Below are positions 51,336-60,222 of a stretch of DNA of 64,000 nt, one piece after another (the first letter of the stretch is position 1; each line of letters starts with the position of its first letter). The notes beneath the pieces were generated by a model that was not told the DNA's origin, did not search any database, and saw nothing but the letters and a program-made list of their open reading frames with translations. Position numbers and translations under genes: made by a program. This DNA is from Bacteroidota bacterium (GTDB lineage Bacteria > Bacteroidota > Bacteroidia > Chitinophagales > Chitinophagaceae), in the NCBI GenBank assembly GCA_029555415.1, contig JAKPSI010000078.1, forward strand, positions 1-64,000, given 5' to 3'.

Positions 51336-53198
51336 ATGAAACTAAAACACATCCTCGCTTTCCTGATCTTCATTTCCCTGAACGCATCCGCGCAGGATGT
51401 GAATGACACGGGTTATGTGCGCGCGCATTATACCAAGACCGAAGTATTCATTCCCATGCGCGATGGCATCAAACTCTACACAGCCATTTATACGCCGAAG
51501 GATAATACCAAGCTGCATCCCATCATCATGCAGCGTACCCCCTACTCCTGCTGGCCCTATGGCGCAGATAGTTACCGGCGCAGGCTGAGCCCGAATAGTT
51601 ACCTGATGAAAGATGATTATATCGTCGTGTATCAGGATGCACGCGGGAGATTCAAGAGTGAAGGCAGATTCCGGGAAATGACACCGGCCATCGACATTAA
51701 AAAGTCTGACAAGGATGTGGACGAATCAAGTGACACTTATGATACCATCGAATGGCTGCTGAAAAACACACCCAACAATGGTAAGGTCGGCATGTGGGGC
51801 ATTTCCTTTCCGGGCTTCTACTCTTCTGCCGCGCTGCCCGATGCGCATCCCGCACTGAAAGCGGTGAGTCCGCAGGCGCCAATGTCGGATGAATTCATCG
51901 GTGACGACTGTAACCACAACGGTGCTTTCTTCCTGCTTGACAACTTTTCGTTCTATGCCGGTTTCGACGGAGAACGGAAGAATAACGGTGAAGCCTATAT
52001 TCCTTTCTTTGAGACCGAAACACAGGATGCTTACAATTATTTCCTGAAACTGGGTTCGCTGAAGAACATGAACAGAGCGCCCTATTTCACCGATACCAAC
52101 AGTACCTGGCGGCAGGTAGTGGCACATGATACATACGATGATTTCTGGAAAGGCAAATCGATCCGCCCGCATTTGCAGAACATCAAACCCGCCGTACTGG
52201 TCGTGGGTGGCTGGTTCGATGCGGAGGATATGTTCGGTGCATTAAAGACCTATGCGGCTATTGAAAAGCAAACGCCCGGGAACGATTGCCGCCTGGTCAT
52301 GGGCCCCTGGACACACGGCGCCTGGGGCGCTCCGCTCTGGCGTTCTTTCGGTGCTTATCAGTTCGGGCAGGACCTGAACAAGTATTTCCAGGAACAGATC
52401 GAAACGAAATTCTTTGAGCATTATCTGGAAGATAAAGGGGATTTCAATGCGGCAGAGGTCACTTTATTTGAAACGGGCTCCAATGAATGGAAGTCTTATC
52501 CCAGCTGGCCTCCGGCTGAGAGTACCTCCGAAGCATTTTATCTCCAGCCCGGAAACAAGCTCGATACGAAGAAACCGGCCGCAACAAAAAGCATGACCGA
52601 ATACATCAGCGATCCGGCCAAACCTGTTCCGTATACGGCCGTAGCGCAGGGATGGCGTAACGATCAATACCTGGTGGAAGATCAACGTTTCGTTTCCAGT
52701 CGCCCGGATGTGATCAGTTTTGTAACGGATACTTTAAGAAAGGACCTGAACCTGACCGGCCCTATTTCGGCGGATCTGTTCGTGTCCACCACAGGTACCG
52801 ATGCGGATTTCATCGTTAAACTCATTGATGTTTGGCCTGATAATACGGTGATCAAAGATGCGAACGGCAAGGCGGTCGCGATGGGAGGCTACCAGCAAAT
52901 GGTGCGTGCGGAAGTGTTCCGCGGAAAATTCAGAAGGAGTTACAGCAACCCGGTGCCATTCAAACCGAATGTGATCGATTCTGTGAAGATCAGTCTCAAT
53001 GAAGTGGCGCATACATTCAAAAAGGGGCATGCGATCATGGTGCAGGTGCAAAGCAGTTGGTTCCCGCTGGTGGACCGGAACCCGCAGCAATTCGGAAAGA
53101 TCGCTGAGATGAACGACAGTGATTTCCGTAAAGCGACGATCAGGATCTGGCATGATGCGCAGCACCCCAGTCACCTGATGCTTCCCGTCATGAAATAG
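51336..53198 (+). CDS. CocE/NonD-family hydrolase, copy 2
   Basis: 620 residues, signal peptide 1-19 (ending LNASAQ). Same domain order as its neighbour with catalytic S157 (GISFPGFY), D295 (GGWFDAED) and H327 (GPWTHGAW). The two are clearly paralogous along the whole length (shared PMRDGxxLxTAIYTPKD, HNGAF, YFxxxLEDKG), but differ at many positions, including the residue after the catalytic serine (Tyr versus Phe) and the aromatic next to the histidine motif, so an old duplication with changed specificity is likely. Cotranscribed with copy 1 and closed by the hairpin at 53226-53265. Confidence 0.92.
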   Translation: MKLKHILAFLIFISLNASAQDVNDTGYVRAHYTKTEVFIPMRDGIKLYTAIYTPKDNTKLHPIIMQRTPYSCWPYGADSYRRRLSPNSYLMKDDYIVVYQDARGRFKSEGRFREMTPAIDIKKSDKDVDESSDTYDTIEWLLKNTPNNGKVGMWGISFPGFYSSAALPDAHPALKAVSPQAPMSDEFIGDDCNHNGAFFLLDNFSFYAGFDGERKNNGEAYIPFFETETQDAYNYFLKLGSLKNMNRAPYFTDTNSTWRQVVAHDTYDDFWKGKSIRPHLQNIKPAVLVVGGWFDAEDMFGALKTYAAIEKQTPGNDCRLVMGPWTHGAWGAPLWRSFGAYQFGQDLNKYFQEQIETKFFEHYLEDKGDFNAAEVTLFETGSNEWKSYPSWPPAESTSEAFYLQPGNKLDTKKPAATKSMTEYISDPAKPVPYTAVAQGWRNDQYLVEDQRFVSSRPDVISFVTDTLRKDLNLTGPISADLFVSTTGTDADFIVKLIDVWPDNTVIKDANGKAVAMGGYQQMVRAEVFRGKFRRSYSNPVPFKPNVIDSVKISLNEVAHTFKKGHAIMVQVQSSWFPLVDRNPQQFGKIAEMNDSDFRKATIRIWHDAQHPSHLMLPVMK

Positions 53199-53225
53199 GT
53201 CAATCGTTTGTGCTGAGAAATCAGG

Positions 53226-53270
53226 TTTGAGAACAGCAGTTGTTGAGTATATTGCTGTTCTCAAATTTTT
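53226..53270 (+). terminator. Perfect 13-bp hairpin with T run, abutting the next start codon
   Basis: TTTGAGAACAGCA (53226-53238) and TGCTGTTCTCAAA (53253-53265) form a perfect stem with a 14-base loop, followed by TTTTTCCT and then the ATG of the hexosaminidase gene at 53274. Reads as the terminator of the CocE operon, but its place four to nine bases before a start codon also allows attenuator or translational control of that gene. Confidence 0.8.
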
Positions 53271-53273
53271 CCT

Positions 53274-55631
53274 ATGCGTGCCATTGCCCTCTCCCTTTTC
53301 TCAGTAGTCCTTTCCATTGCAGTTTTTGCACAGCCGGTGCATATCAGTCCGGAACCTGCTTCCGTGATACAGCCCCGTATTGCAGCTAAATTCAGTATTT
53401 CACCTGCCACTCAGATCGTGCTGGAAGGCAGTAATCTGGAACACGCCGCGGCGTTCTTCAATGATTACCTGCAGCGCTTTTATCTGTTCAGTCTGAAAGT
53501 GAACCCGAACGCCAAAGGTGATAATGTCATCCGCCTGAATTTCGACCGGCTGGATAAAGATCTGCCCGGTGCTTACGAAATGACCGTCAACAATAAAGGC
53601 GTGTATATCGGTGGTGATAACGAAGAAGGCGTTTTTTATGGCATCCAGACCCTGATCCAGTTATTACCGGTCCCTGATGCGAAACTCAAAATGCGTCCGA
53701 ATACACTTTCCATTCCTTACATCAATATCCAGGATGAACCCCGCTTCGCATACCGTGGGATGCACCTGGATGTCGGCCGTCATTTCCTGCCACTTGATTT
53801 CGTGAAGAAGTACATCGATTATCTCGCCCTTCATAAAATGAATTATTTCCACTGGCACCTGACCGATGATCAGGGCTGGCGGATCGAGATCAAAAAATAT
53901 CCGTTGCTCACACAAGTCGGCGCCTGGCGAAATGGAACCATCATTGGCCGTTACCCGGGCAAAGGAAGTGATAATAAAAAACATGGCGGTTTCTATACAC
54001 AGGAAGAGATCAAAGCGATCGTGAAATACGCGGCTGACCGTTATGTGACCGTAGTGCCGGAGATCGAAATGCCGGGACATGGCAGTGCCGCTATCGCAGC
54101 CTATCCCTTCCTGAGCTGCTTCCCGGATGAACCTACCAAACTCAGTCCTGCCATGGCTTCCGACCTTTTCAAAAAAGGAACCGGCAAACAAGTGCAGGAA
54201 ACATGGGGTGTATTTGAAGATGTGTTCTGTGCAGGCAAAGAATCAACGTTCAAATTCATGCAGGACGTAATGGATGAAGTGATCCCCCTATTCCCCTCCT
54301 CTTATGTGCATGTGGGCGGAGATGAATGCCCGAAAGAATCCTGGAAAAGATGCCCGCAATGCCAGCAGCGCATTGCTGAAAATAAACTGAAAGATGAACA
54401 CGAATTGCAGAGTTATTTCATCCAGCGGATGGAAAAATACCTCAACAGCAAAGGCAAAGTACTGATCGGCTGGGATGAGATCCTGGAAGGTGGATTGGCA
54501 CCGAAAGCAGTGGTGATGAGCTGGCGTGGTGAACAGGGTGGCATCGATGCGGCCAAACAGAATCATGATGTGATCATGACACCGGGCAATCCGGTCTACT
54601 TCGATCACAGTCAGAGTATGAATGAAGATTCCGTTACGATCGGCGGATACAACGGGCTCGATAAGGTTTACGCGTATGAACCCATTCCCGCCGCGCTGAA
54701 TGCGGAACAGGGCAAACACGTGATGGGCGCGCAGGCCAACTTGTGGACTGAATACATCGACAACGGACCGAAAGCGGAATACATGATCTTCCCGCGTATG
54801 ACCGCATTGTCAGAAGTATTGTGGAGTCCGGCGAAAAAACGCAACTGGGATTACTTCCAGCAGAAATTGCTCACCCAATTCAAACGCTATGAATTATGGA
54901 ACGCGCATTACAGCAAGGCCTTCTTCGATTTGCGTTCCGTTATTGAACCGGACGTGAACGCGGGAGGCGTTACCTGGACGCTCAGTACCAAACAAAAGAA
55001 CATACAGCTGCAGGTAACGGATGGCAAAAAAATGAAAGCCGGCTCCAAACCCGGTGTGGACGAGTATCACCTCGCGATCAGGAAGTCGGGCACGTATACG
55101 GCCACGCAGCTGATTAACGGAAAGCAGGTAGGCGTTCCTGTGAGTGTGTCTCTGCTATTCAATAAAGCAACCGGACAGAAGATCACATTGGAAACACCTC
55201 CTTCCGCCAGTTATGCCGGCAGTGGTGGTTTTACACTGGTGGATGGCATCCAGAATGACCGGGGTATGACCCGCAGCAGGGAATTCCTTGGATTCAGCGG
55301 CGGTGATTGTACAGCATCCATCGATATGGGTAAGAATGTGGATGCGGAACGTGTGACCGTACATATTTTCCATGAACCAGGCAGCTGGATCTGGCGGCCT
55401 CAAACCATTCAGGTGTGGGGCTCTGCATATGGGATCGAATGGACTTCACTGGGACTGACCGATGATGTGAAGATGGTCAACGCTGGAAATGGTACCATGG
55501 AAGTGAAATTCAACAAGGCGAACATCCGTTTCATTAAAGTCAAGGTCACGAACTGGGGAACGATCCCTGAGAAAAATCCAGGTGCAGGCACCCCTGCCTG
55601 GTTGTTTGTGGATGAGATCGAGATCAATTGA
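53274..55631 (+). CDS. Secreted beta-N-acetylhexosaminidase (GH20)
   Basis: 785 residues. Signal peptide 1-19 (ending AVFAQ), which fixes the start at 53274. GH20b-like N-terminal domain about 20-140; catalytic TIM barrel about 150-510 with FHWHLTDDQGWRIEIKKYP, VVPEIEMPGHGSAA and the catalytic Asp-Glu pair D350-E351 (HVGGDECPKESW), using the substrate N-acetyl group as nucleophile. A C-terminal part (about 530-785) has a chitobiase-like segment and an F5/8-type C-like jelly roll ending WLFVDEIEIN. Releases terminal GlcNAc or GalNAc from chitin oligomers or glycans in the periplasm; the next gene handles glucosamine 6-phosphate. Confidence 0.94.
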   Translation: MRAIALSLFSVVLSIAVFAQPVHISPEPASVIQPRIAAKFSISPATQIVLEGSNLEHAAAFFNDYLQRFYLFSLKVNPNAKGDNVIRLNFDRLDKDLPGAYEMTVNNKGVYIGGDNEEGVFYGIQTLIQLLPVPDAKLKMRPNTLSIPYINIQDEPRFAYRGMHLDVGRHFLPLDFVKKYIDYLALHKMNYFHWHLTDDQGWRIEIKKYPLLTQVGAWRNGTIIGRYPGKGSDNKKHGGFYTQEEIKAIVKYAADRYVTVVPEIEMPGHGSAAIAAYPFLSCFPDEPTKLSPAMASDLFKKGTGKQVQETWGVFEDVFCAGKESTFKFMQDVMDEVIPLFPSSYVHVGGDECPKESWKRCPQCQQRIAENKLKDEHELQSYFIQRMEKYLNSKGKVLIGWDEILEGGLAPKAVVMSWRGEQGGIDAAKQNHDVIMTPGNPVYFDHSQSMNEDSVTIGGYNGLDKVYAYEPIPAALNAEQGKHVMGAQANLWTEYIDNGPKAEYMIFPRMTALSEVLWSPAKKRNWDYFQQKLLTQFKRYELWNAHYSKAFFDLRSVIEPDVNAGGVTWTLSTKQKNIQLQVTDGKKMKAGSKPGVDEYHLAIRKSGTYTATQLINGKQVGVPVSVSLLFNKATGQKITLETPPSASYAGSGGFTLVDGIQNDRGMTRSREFLGFSGGDCTASIDMGKNVDAERVTVHIFHEPGSWIWRPQTIQVWGSAYGIEWTSLGLTDDVKMVNAGNGTMEVKFNKANIRFIKVKVTNWGTIPEKNPGAGTPAWLFVDEIEIN

Positions 55632-55686
55632 CATTTAAACCCGCACAAACCTGCAGAAAACCGCAAATACCATCACTCCTTTTTTT

Positions 55687-55694
55687 TATCTTTG
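55687..55694 (+). promoter_or_regulatory. Bacteroidota -7 box TATCTTTG
   Basis: Perfect TAnnTTTG match ending 18 bases before the ATG of the nagB-type gene, implying a very short leader. No clear TTTG -33 box was found. Confidence 0.55.
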
Positions 55695-55712
55695 TATCTT
55701 AATCTTTCCGAA

Positions 55713-57641
55713 ATGGCGAAAAAAACCGCTTCCATCGACCTTACCGACAGCTTTGAGAAAATTCCAGTTAAGATCTACCCTGATCTCTATAAAGGATCCC
55801 GGTATGTTGCCCAGGAGATCGCGGCTCTGATCCGCGACAAGCAAAAGAAGAAACAGAAATGTGTGCTGGGTCTTGCAACCGGCTCCACTCCCAAGACTTT
55901 ATACAAAGAACTGGTACGCATGCACAAGGAGGAAAAACTCAGTTTTAAGAACGTGATCGCGTTCAATCTGGATGAATACTACCCTATTGCCAATGACGCG
56001 TTGCAGAGTTATCACCGTTTCATGCATATCAACCTCTTCGACCATATCGATATCAATCCCAGGAACATTCATATCCCCAATGGTTCCATTGATAAAGATG
56101 ATATCAAGGAACATTGCCGCGAATATGAAAAACAGATCAGGGATGCGGGTGGCATTGACCTCCAGATCCTCGGCATTGGTAATAACGGCCACATCGGATT
56201 CAATGAACCCGGTTCCGGCATTTATTCCAAAATGCGACTGATCAATCTCGACAACTCAACACGTCTTGCGAACTCCTATGAGTTCGCCAATATTTCTGAA
56301 GTTCCGCGTCTGGCCATCACCATGGGCATCAGTACGATCCTGCAGAGCAAGAAGATCATCCTTATGGCCTGGGGCTCCGGTAAAGCACCGGTGATCAAAC
56401 AGGCGGCTGAAGAAGAAGTGACCGAACATGTTCCTGCATCATTACTGCAGAACCATGATGATGTCACTTTCGTGGTGGACGAAACCGCGGCATCAGAACT
56501 TACAAGATTCAAATCACCCTGGCTTACCGGTGAATGTGACTGGACGCCCCGCATGATCAAAAAAGCGGTGGTGAACATGGCACTCAAACTGAAGAAACCA
56601 GTGCTGAGCCTGACGAACAGCGATTATAATGAATATGGTCTGGGTGACCTGCTGGTAGAAAAAGGCGATGCTTATGAGATCAACCTGCAGGTGTATTACC
56701 TGTTGCGTGATACCATCACGGGATGGCCTGCCGGCAAACCTGATTCCATCATTCCGACACACCCCGAGCGTTCAGATCCGTATCCGAAACGTGTGATCAT
56801 CTTCTCCCCTCACCCGGATGATGACATCATCAGCATGGGTGGTACCTTCCAGCGATTACATGATCAGGGCAATGATGTGCATGTGGGTTATCAGACCTCC
56901 GGTAACATCGCGGTAACGGATGAATTCGTGACCCGCTTTCTGGATTTCGCGGTGGGCTTTGAAGAGATCGCAGGTATCGACACCAGCAAATCAGGGAAGA
57001 TCCTGGCACAATCCCGCAAGTTCCTTTCCAATAAAAAATCGAATCAGGTGGATACCGGTACGATCCGGAATATCAAAGGACTCATCCGCCGCTGTGAAGC
57101 GGCCGCTACCTGCAGATATGTGGGTATCAAAGATGAGAACATCCACTTCCTCAATCTTCCGTTCTATGAAACCGGAACGATCGAGAAGAAACCAATGAGT
57201 GAAAAGGATGTGAAGATCACTATTGAATTACTCCGTAAGCTGAAACCCCATCAGGTGTATTGCGCCGGCGATTTCGCCGATCCGCATGGCACGCATATCG
57301 TTTGCTTCAGTGTGGTAGTGGAAGCCCTCAAACGCATCAAAGCGGCCGGTGATCCCTGGATCCAGGATTGCTGGCTCTGGTTATACAAAGGCGCATGGCA
57401 GGAATGGAACATCGAAGAGATCGAAATGGCCATCCCGATGAGTCCTGACCAGGTGATGAAAAAACGCTTCGGCATTTTCATCCACCAGTCGCAGAAGGAC
57501 ATGGTCCCCTTCCAGGGCAGCGATTCCCGCGAGTTCTGGCAGCGGGCCGAAGAACGGAATGCAAATACGGCCAACCTGTACGCGGACCTGGGACTGACCC
57601 ATTACGCCGCCATGGAGGCTTTTGTACGTTGGGATTATTAA
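55713..57641 (+). CDS. nagB: Glucosamine-6-phosphate deaminase fused to PIG-L deacetylase-like domain
   Basis: 642 residues from the ATG at 55713. N-terminal half (about 20-290) is NagB, turning glucosamine 6-phosphate into fructose 6-phosphate and ammonia: LGLATGSTPKTLY phosphate loop, D87 (FNLDEYYP), and the active-site stretch GIGNNGHIGFNEPGS with H160 and the glutamate after it. The C-terminal half (about 355-600) is a PIG-L/LmbE metal-dependent N-deacetylase fold with HPDDD (H367-D369-D370) and H528 (DPHGTH). Both sites are intact, so one chain may both deacetylate a GlcNAc compound and deaminate the product. No nagA is near. Confidence 0.93.
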   Translation: MAKKTASIDLTDSFEKIPVKIYPDLYKGSRYVAQEIAALIRDKQKKKQKCVLGLATGSTPKTLYKELVRMHKEEKLSFKNVIAFNLDEYYPIANDALQSYHRFMHINLFDHIDINPRNIHIPNGSIDKDDIKEHCREYEKQIRDAGGIDLQILGIGNNGHIGFNEPGSGIYSKMRLINLDNSTRLANSYEFANISEVPRLAITMGISTILQSKKIILMAWGSGKAPVIKQAAEEEVTEHVPASLLQNHDDVTFVVDETAASELTRFKSPWLTGECDWTPRMIKKAVVNMALKLKKPVLSLTNSDYNEYGLGDLLVEKGDAYEINLQVYYLLRDTITGWPAGKPDSIIPTHPERSDPYPKRVIIFSPHPDDDIISMGGTFQRLHDQGNDVHVGYQTSGNIAVTDEFVTRFLDFAVGFEEIAGIDTSKSGKILAQSRKFLSNKKSNQVDTGTIRNIKGLIRRCEAAATCRYVGIKDENIHFLNLPFYETGTIEKKPMSEKDVKITIELLRKLKPHQVYCAGDFADPHGTHIVCFSVVVEALKRIKAAGDPWIQDCWLWLYKGAWQEWNIEEIEMAIPMSPDQVMKKRFGIFIHQSQKDMVPFQGSDSREFWQRAEERNANTANLYADLGLTHYAAMEAFVRWDY

Positions 57642-57703
57642 CAAGGGCTTATTTCCCCCGTTTCAGGTAACTTATTATCTTTATAGCTTAAACTTAACAC
57701 GCT

Positions 57704-58465
57704 ATGGCATTATTCAATTCCAGCAACCCTATCCTGAAAGAGAGCACCTATGATGGTACGATCTTCCAGGGCATGACCATCACTGATTCCATGACCATCA
57801 AGGGTACCGCGAATAAATTCGGTTTCCTGTTCCTGATGATGATGGGATCCACTATTTTTTCCTGGAACCAGTTCTATGCAGGCGGCAACCCCATGCCCTT
57901 CCTGCTGATCGGTGTATTTGGCGGACTGGTACTGGGCCTGATCATGGCTTTTAAAATGAGCTGGTCACCTTATCTGGCTCCCGCTTACGCCCTGCTCGAA
58001 GGTCTTTTTGTAGGTGCAGTTTCAGCTTATTATGATTACGCATTCAAAACGAACTATCCCGGTATCGTGATGCAGGCAGTAATGCTGACGCTCGCGGTGG
58101 GTGTGGTGATGTTCGCAGTATACCGTTATCGTATCATCCGTGTAACGGAGAAATTCCGTTCCGTGATCATCATCGCAACAGCCAGTATCATGTTGTTCTA
58201 TCTGGCCAAATGGATCATGTCCATGTTCGGTGTAGAATTCGGAGGTTTCACCAATGCAGCCACTCCGCTTGGTATCGGTTTCTCCATCGTCGTTGTTTGT
58301 CTCGCAGCCCTGAACCTGCTGCTGAATTTCGATATGATCGAAAAAGGTGTAGAGAACAAAGCTCCCAAATACATGGAATGGTACAGCGCCTTTGGATTGC
58401 TGGTGACCATCGTATGGTTGTATCTGGAGATGCTGCGTCTGCTGGCCAAACTGAACCGCAGATAA
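57704..58465 (+). CDS. Bax inhibitor-1/YccA family membrane protein
   Basis: 253 residues, about seven membrane helices after a soluble N-terminus (NPILKESTYDG, the usual start of the Bacteroidota/YccA-like group). Conserved family features: SPYLAPAYALLEGLFVGAVSAYYD, and the acidic C-terminal helix LNFDMIEKGVENKAPKYMEWYSAFGLLVTIVWLYLEMLRLL with the aspartates thought to control ion leak. Probable pH- or calcium-linked channel; role in the cell uncertain. A near-consensus -7 box TATCTTTA lies at 57676-57683. Own terminator at 58489-58509. Confidence 0.9.
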   Translation: MALFNSSNPILKESTYDGTIFQGMTITDSMTIKGTANKFGFLFLMMMGSTIFSWNQFYAGGNPMPFLLIGVFGGLVLGLIMAFKMSWSPYLAPAYALLEGLFVGAVSAYYDYAFKTNYPGIVMQAVMLTLAVGVVMFAVYRYRIIRVTEKFRSVIIIATASIMLFYLAKWIMSMFGVEFGGFTNAATPLGIGFSIVVVCLAALNLLLNFDMIEKGVENKAPKYMEWYSAFGLLVTIVWLYLEMLRLLAKLNRR

Positions 58466-58488
58466 TCCATCAAATGATATTTTAAAGG

Positions 58489-58515
58489 ATCCCGGCCAGA
58501 CGCCGGGATTTTTTT
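58489..58515 (+). terminator. Terminator of the Bax inhibitor-1 gene
   Basis: Stem ATCCCGGC (58489-58496) / GCCGGGAT (58502-58509) followed by TTTTTT. Confidence 0.9.
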
Positions 58516-58552
58516 GCACCTGTTAATCTGTAACTTCCCGCATCCATTTTAC

Positions 58553-59227
58553 ATGAAAAGAATCGCGATCTCCTTTATATTGGTCCTGACACTGATCAGC
58601 GCAAACGCACAACCGGACAGCATTCCAGCAGCACGGCCGGTTTTTAAACCCCGCGCGACCTGGATCATCCCCACCGTGATGGTCAGTTATGGATTCGCTG
58701 CGCTGGAGATCCATTCACTCCACAAATGGGACAGTCGCATCGTCAATAACCTGCACGCCAACAATCCAGGTTTCCGTACGCATGCGGACGACTATCTCCA
58801 ATACACACCTGCTCTGCTGGTCTATGGTTTGAACGCAGTGGGCATCAAAGGCAAACATGATTTTGTTGACCGCAGCGTCATTTATTTCATGGCGAACCTG
58901 ATCATGGCGGTGCCGGTGAATGGATTGAAAAAGATCACACATTCCCAGCGACCTGATGGCATCGGTTTCAACGCATTTCCCTCCGGACATACAGCCATCT
59001 CATTTGTCGGCGCCGAATTCATGCGCCGTGAGTATATGGACCGCTCCCCCTGGTATGGCGTGGCAGGCTATCTCATTGCAGGGACCACCGGTACTTTAAG
59101 GATGCTGAATTACCGCCACTGGTTCCGGGATGTGATGGCAGGTGCCGGGATCGGGATATTGTCGGCGGAACTGGCGTATCAGTTATACCCGGTGATAAAG
59201 AAGAAATTGTTCCCCAGAAAGAAATGA
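58553..59227 (+). CDS. PAP2-family phosphatase, exported
   Basis: 224 residues from the ATG at 58553, which starts a signal peptide or first membrane helix (MKRIAISFILVLTLISANAQ); a frame open from 58514 runs through the preceding terminator. The three PAP2 phosphatase motifs are present in order: KKITHSQRP, FPSGHTA and RMLNYRHWFRDVMAG (catalytic histidines in the last two). Several hydrophobic helices. It probably dephosphorylates undecaprenyl pyrophosphate or other lipid phosphates on the periplasmic side. Last host-like gene before the AT-rich region. Confidence 0.9.
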   Translation: MKRIAISFILVLTLISANAQPDSIPAARPVFKPRATWIIPTVMVSYGFAALEIHSLHKWDSRIVNNLHANNPGFRTHADDYLQYTPALLVYGLNAVGIKGKHDFVDRSVIYFMANLIMAVPVNGLKKITHSQRPDGIGFNAFPSGHTAISFVGAEFMRREYMDRSPWYGVAGYLIAGTTGTLRMLNYRHWFRDVMAGAGIGILSAELAYQLYPVIKKKLFPRKK

Positions 59228-59228
59228 A

Positions 59229-59260
59229 AAGCCCCGTAGCGGGTGCTACAGGGCTTCTTT
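59229..59260 (+). terminator. Terminator of the PAP2 gene
   Basis: Stem AAGCCC-C-GTAGC (59229-59240) / GCTAC-A-GGGCTT (59245-59256), one mismatch, then a short T run; begins two bases past the stop. Confidence 0.85.
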
Positions 59261-59508
59261 GTGACCCCGTCTGAGTCAATGATATTTTTCGCAAATAGCT
59301 GTAATTCAATTCTCAATACACCTTTTAAAATTCCACAGGTGTCAATTTGGTGTTTTTGGCCTAATTGAGCCCAATTCGCACCACTTTTCAAAATCTGGTT
59401 GAACCAAAAGTAAAAAACCGAGGCCAATTGTGCAAAATTGAAATTGTCCGAAGTTCAATACATTCGTATCAAACCCATAAACCTATATCAATAAACGAAA
59501 ATTCAGGT

Positions 59509-60222
59509 ATGTTCAAAGCCATAAAAAAGTTCTTCTCAGTAAGGCCACTCGTTATTGACCCTCAAAAGAAGCTACTGCATGAAATCCTTGAAACACTAAG
59601 ATTTTGTGCAATCGAAATAACTGGAAGTGGTACCGAACAAAACATGTACCCAATTTATGAGCTTCAGCTTGGCTCAGCAGAGCTTTACCTTGGTACACTT
59701 GCCGCCTTAGTAAACAACCGAAATTGGTGGCCTAAAGAGTTCAACGGAACCTTTATCAGAGAATACAAAGCCAAAACAAGGGAAATTGACCAATCAAAAT
59801 ACACTCTTAGGGAAATCTCAAATGCATTAAGTGTATTGAAGAGCAATGGTGATATATCCATAACAATAAGTAATGACTCCACGGAGAAGAAAATCCTACT
59901 ACTGACAAAAGGTTTGCATAATTTAAATAGCAACCATTACCTTATTGAATACGAGAAGGAATTTCAGGCTGCATCAATGTATGTTTCCACAATATCAAAT
60001 AGTCGATGGATGACTATATTAACGGGAATTCTTACAGTATCTACAGTCATACAAGTTGCATTTTTATTCAAAGGATGCGGTAATCAACAAGATAAAACCT
60101 TAAAGATTGAGTATATAGCAATAAAAGATAGTGTGAGCGCACATCAGCAACCAGTCATAAAAGAAAAAATAGATACAATCCCTCCCTTGAAAAGCGACAG
60201 CGCAAGTTCCACAAAGGAATAA
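59509..60222 (+). CDS. Predicted winged-helix/membrane protein of unknown function
   Basis: 237 residues from the ATG at 59509; a frame is open from 59365, but the added residues look like translated spacer. Residues about 20-145 are helical and strand segments that could form a winged-helix-like fold (KLLHEILETLRFCAIEIT, SAELYLGTLAALVNNRNW, REISNALSVLKSNGDISITI, ILLLTKGLHNLNSNHYLIEY). One membrane helix follows at about 168-187 (MTILTGILTVSTVIQVAFLF), then a 50-residue polar tail. Not recognised. AT-rich like the restriction-modification gene 277 bases downstream, with which it may have arrived; a shared function is not shown. Confidence 0.65.
   Translation: MFKAIKKFFSVRPLVIDPQKKLLHEILETLRFCAIEITGSGTEQNMYPIYELQLGSAELYLGTLAALVNNRNWWPKEFNGTFIREYKAKTREIDQSKYTLREISNALSVLKSNGDISITISNDSTEKKILLLTKGLHNLNSNHYLIEYEKEFQAASMYVSTISNSRWMTILTGILTVSTVIQVAFLFKGCGNQQDKTLKIEYIAIKDSVSAHQQPVIKEKIDTIPPLKSDSASSTKE

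Noticed and set aside
55692-55712. TTG start for the NagB fusion
   Set aside because: It lies inside the TATCTTTG promoter box; the ATG at 55713 is the sensible start.
56178-56192. Asparagine in GNNGH of NagB read as a lost catalytic aspartate
   Set aside because: The E. coli enzyme has Asp here, but other bacterial NagB proteins, such as those of Bacillus, have Asn at this place, so this is normal variation.
59255-59285. Possible tRNA 3' end at the island edge (GTGACCCCGTCTG)
   Set aside because: No T-arm GGTTCGAATCC-like sequence and no cloverleaf could be built on either strand.
59365-59508. 48-residue N-terminal extension of the winged-helix/membrane protein
   Set aside because: No domain support; the ATG at 59509 begins the plausible fold, and the extension looks like translated spacer.
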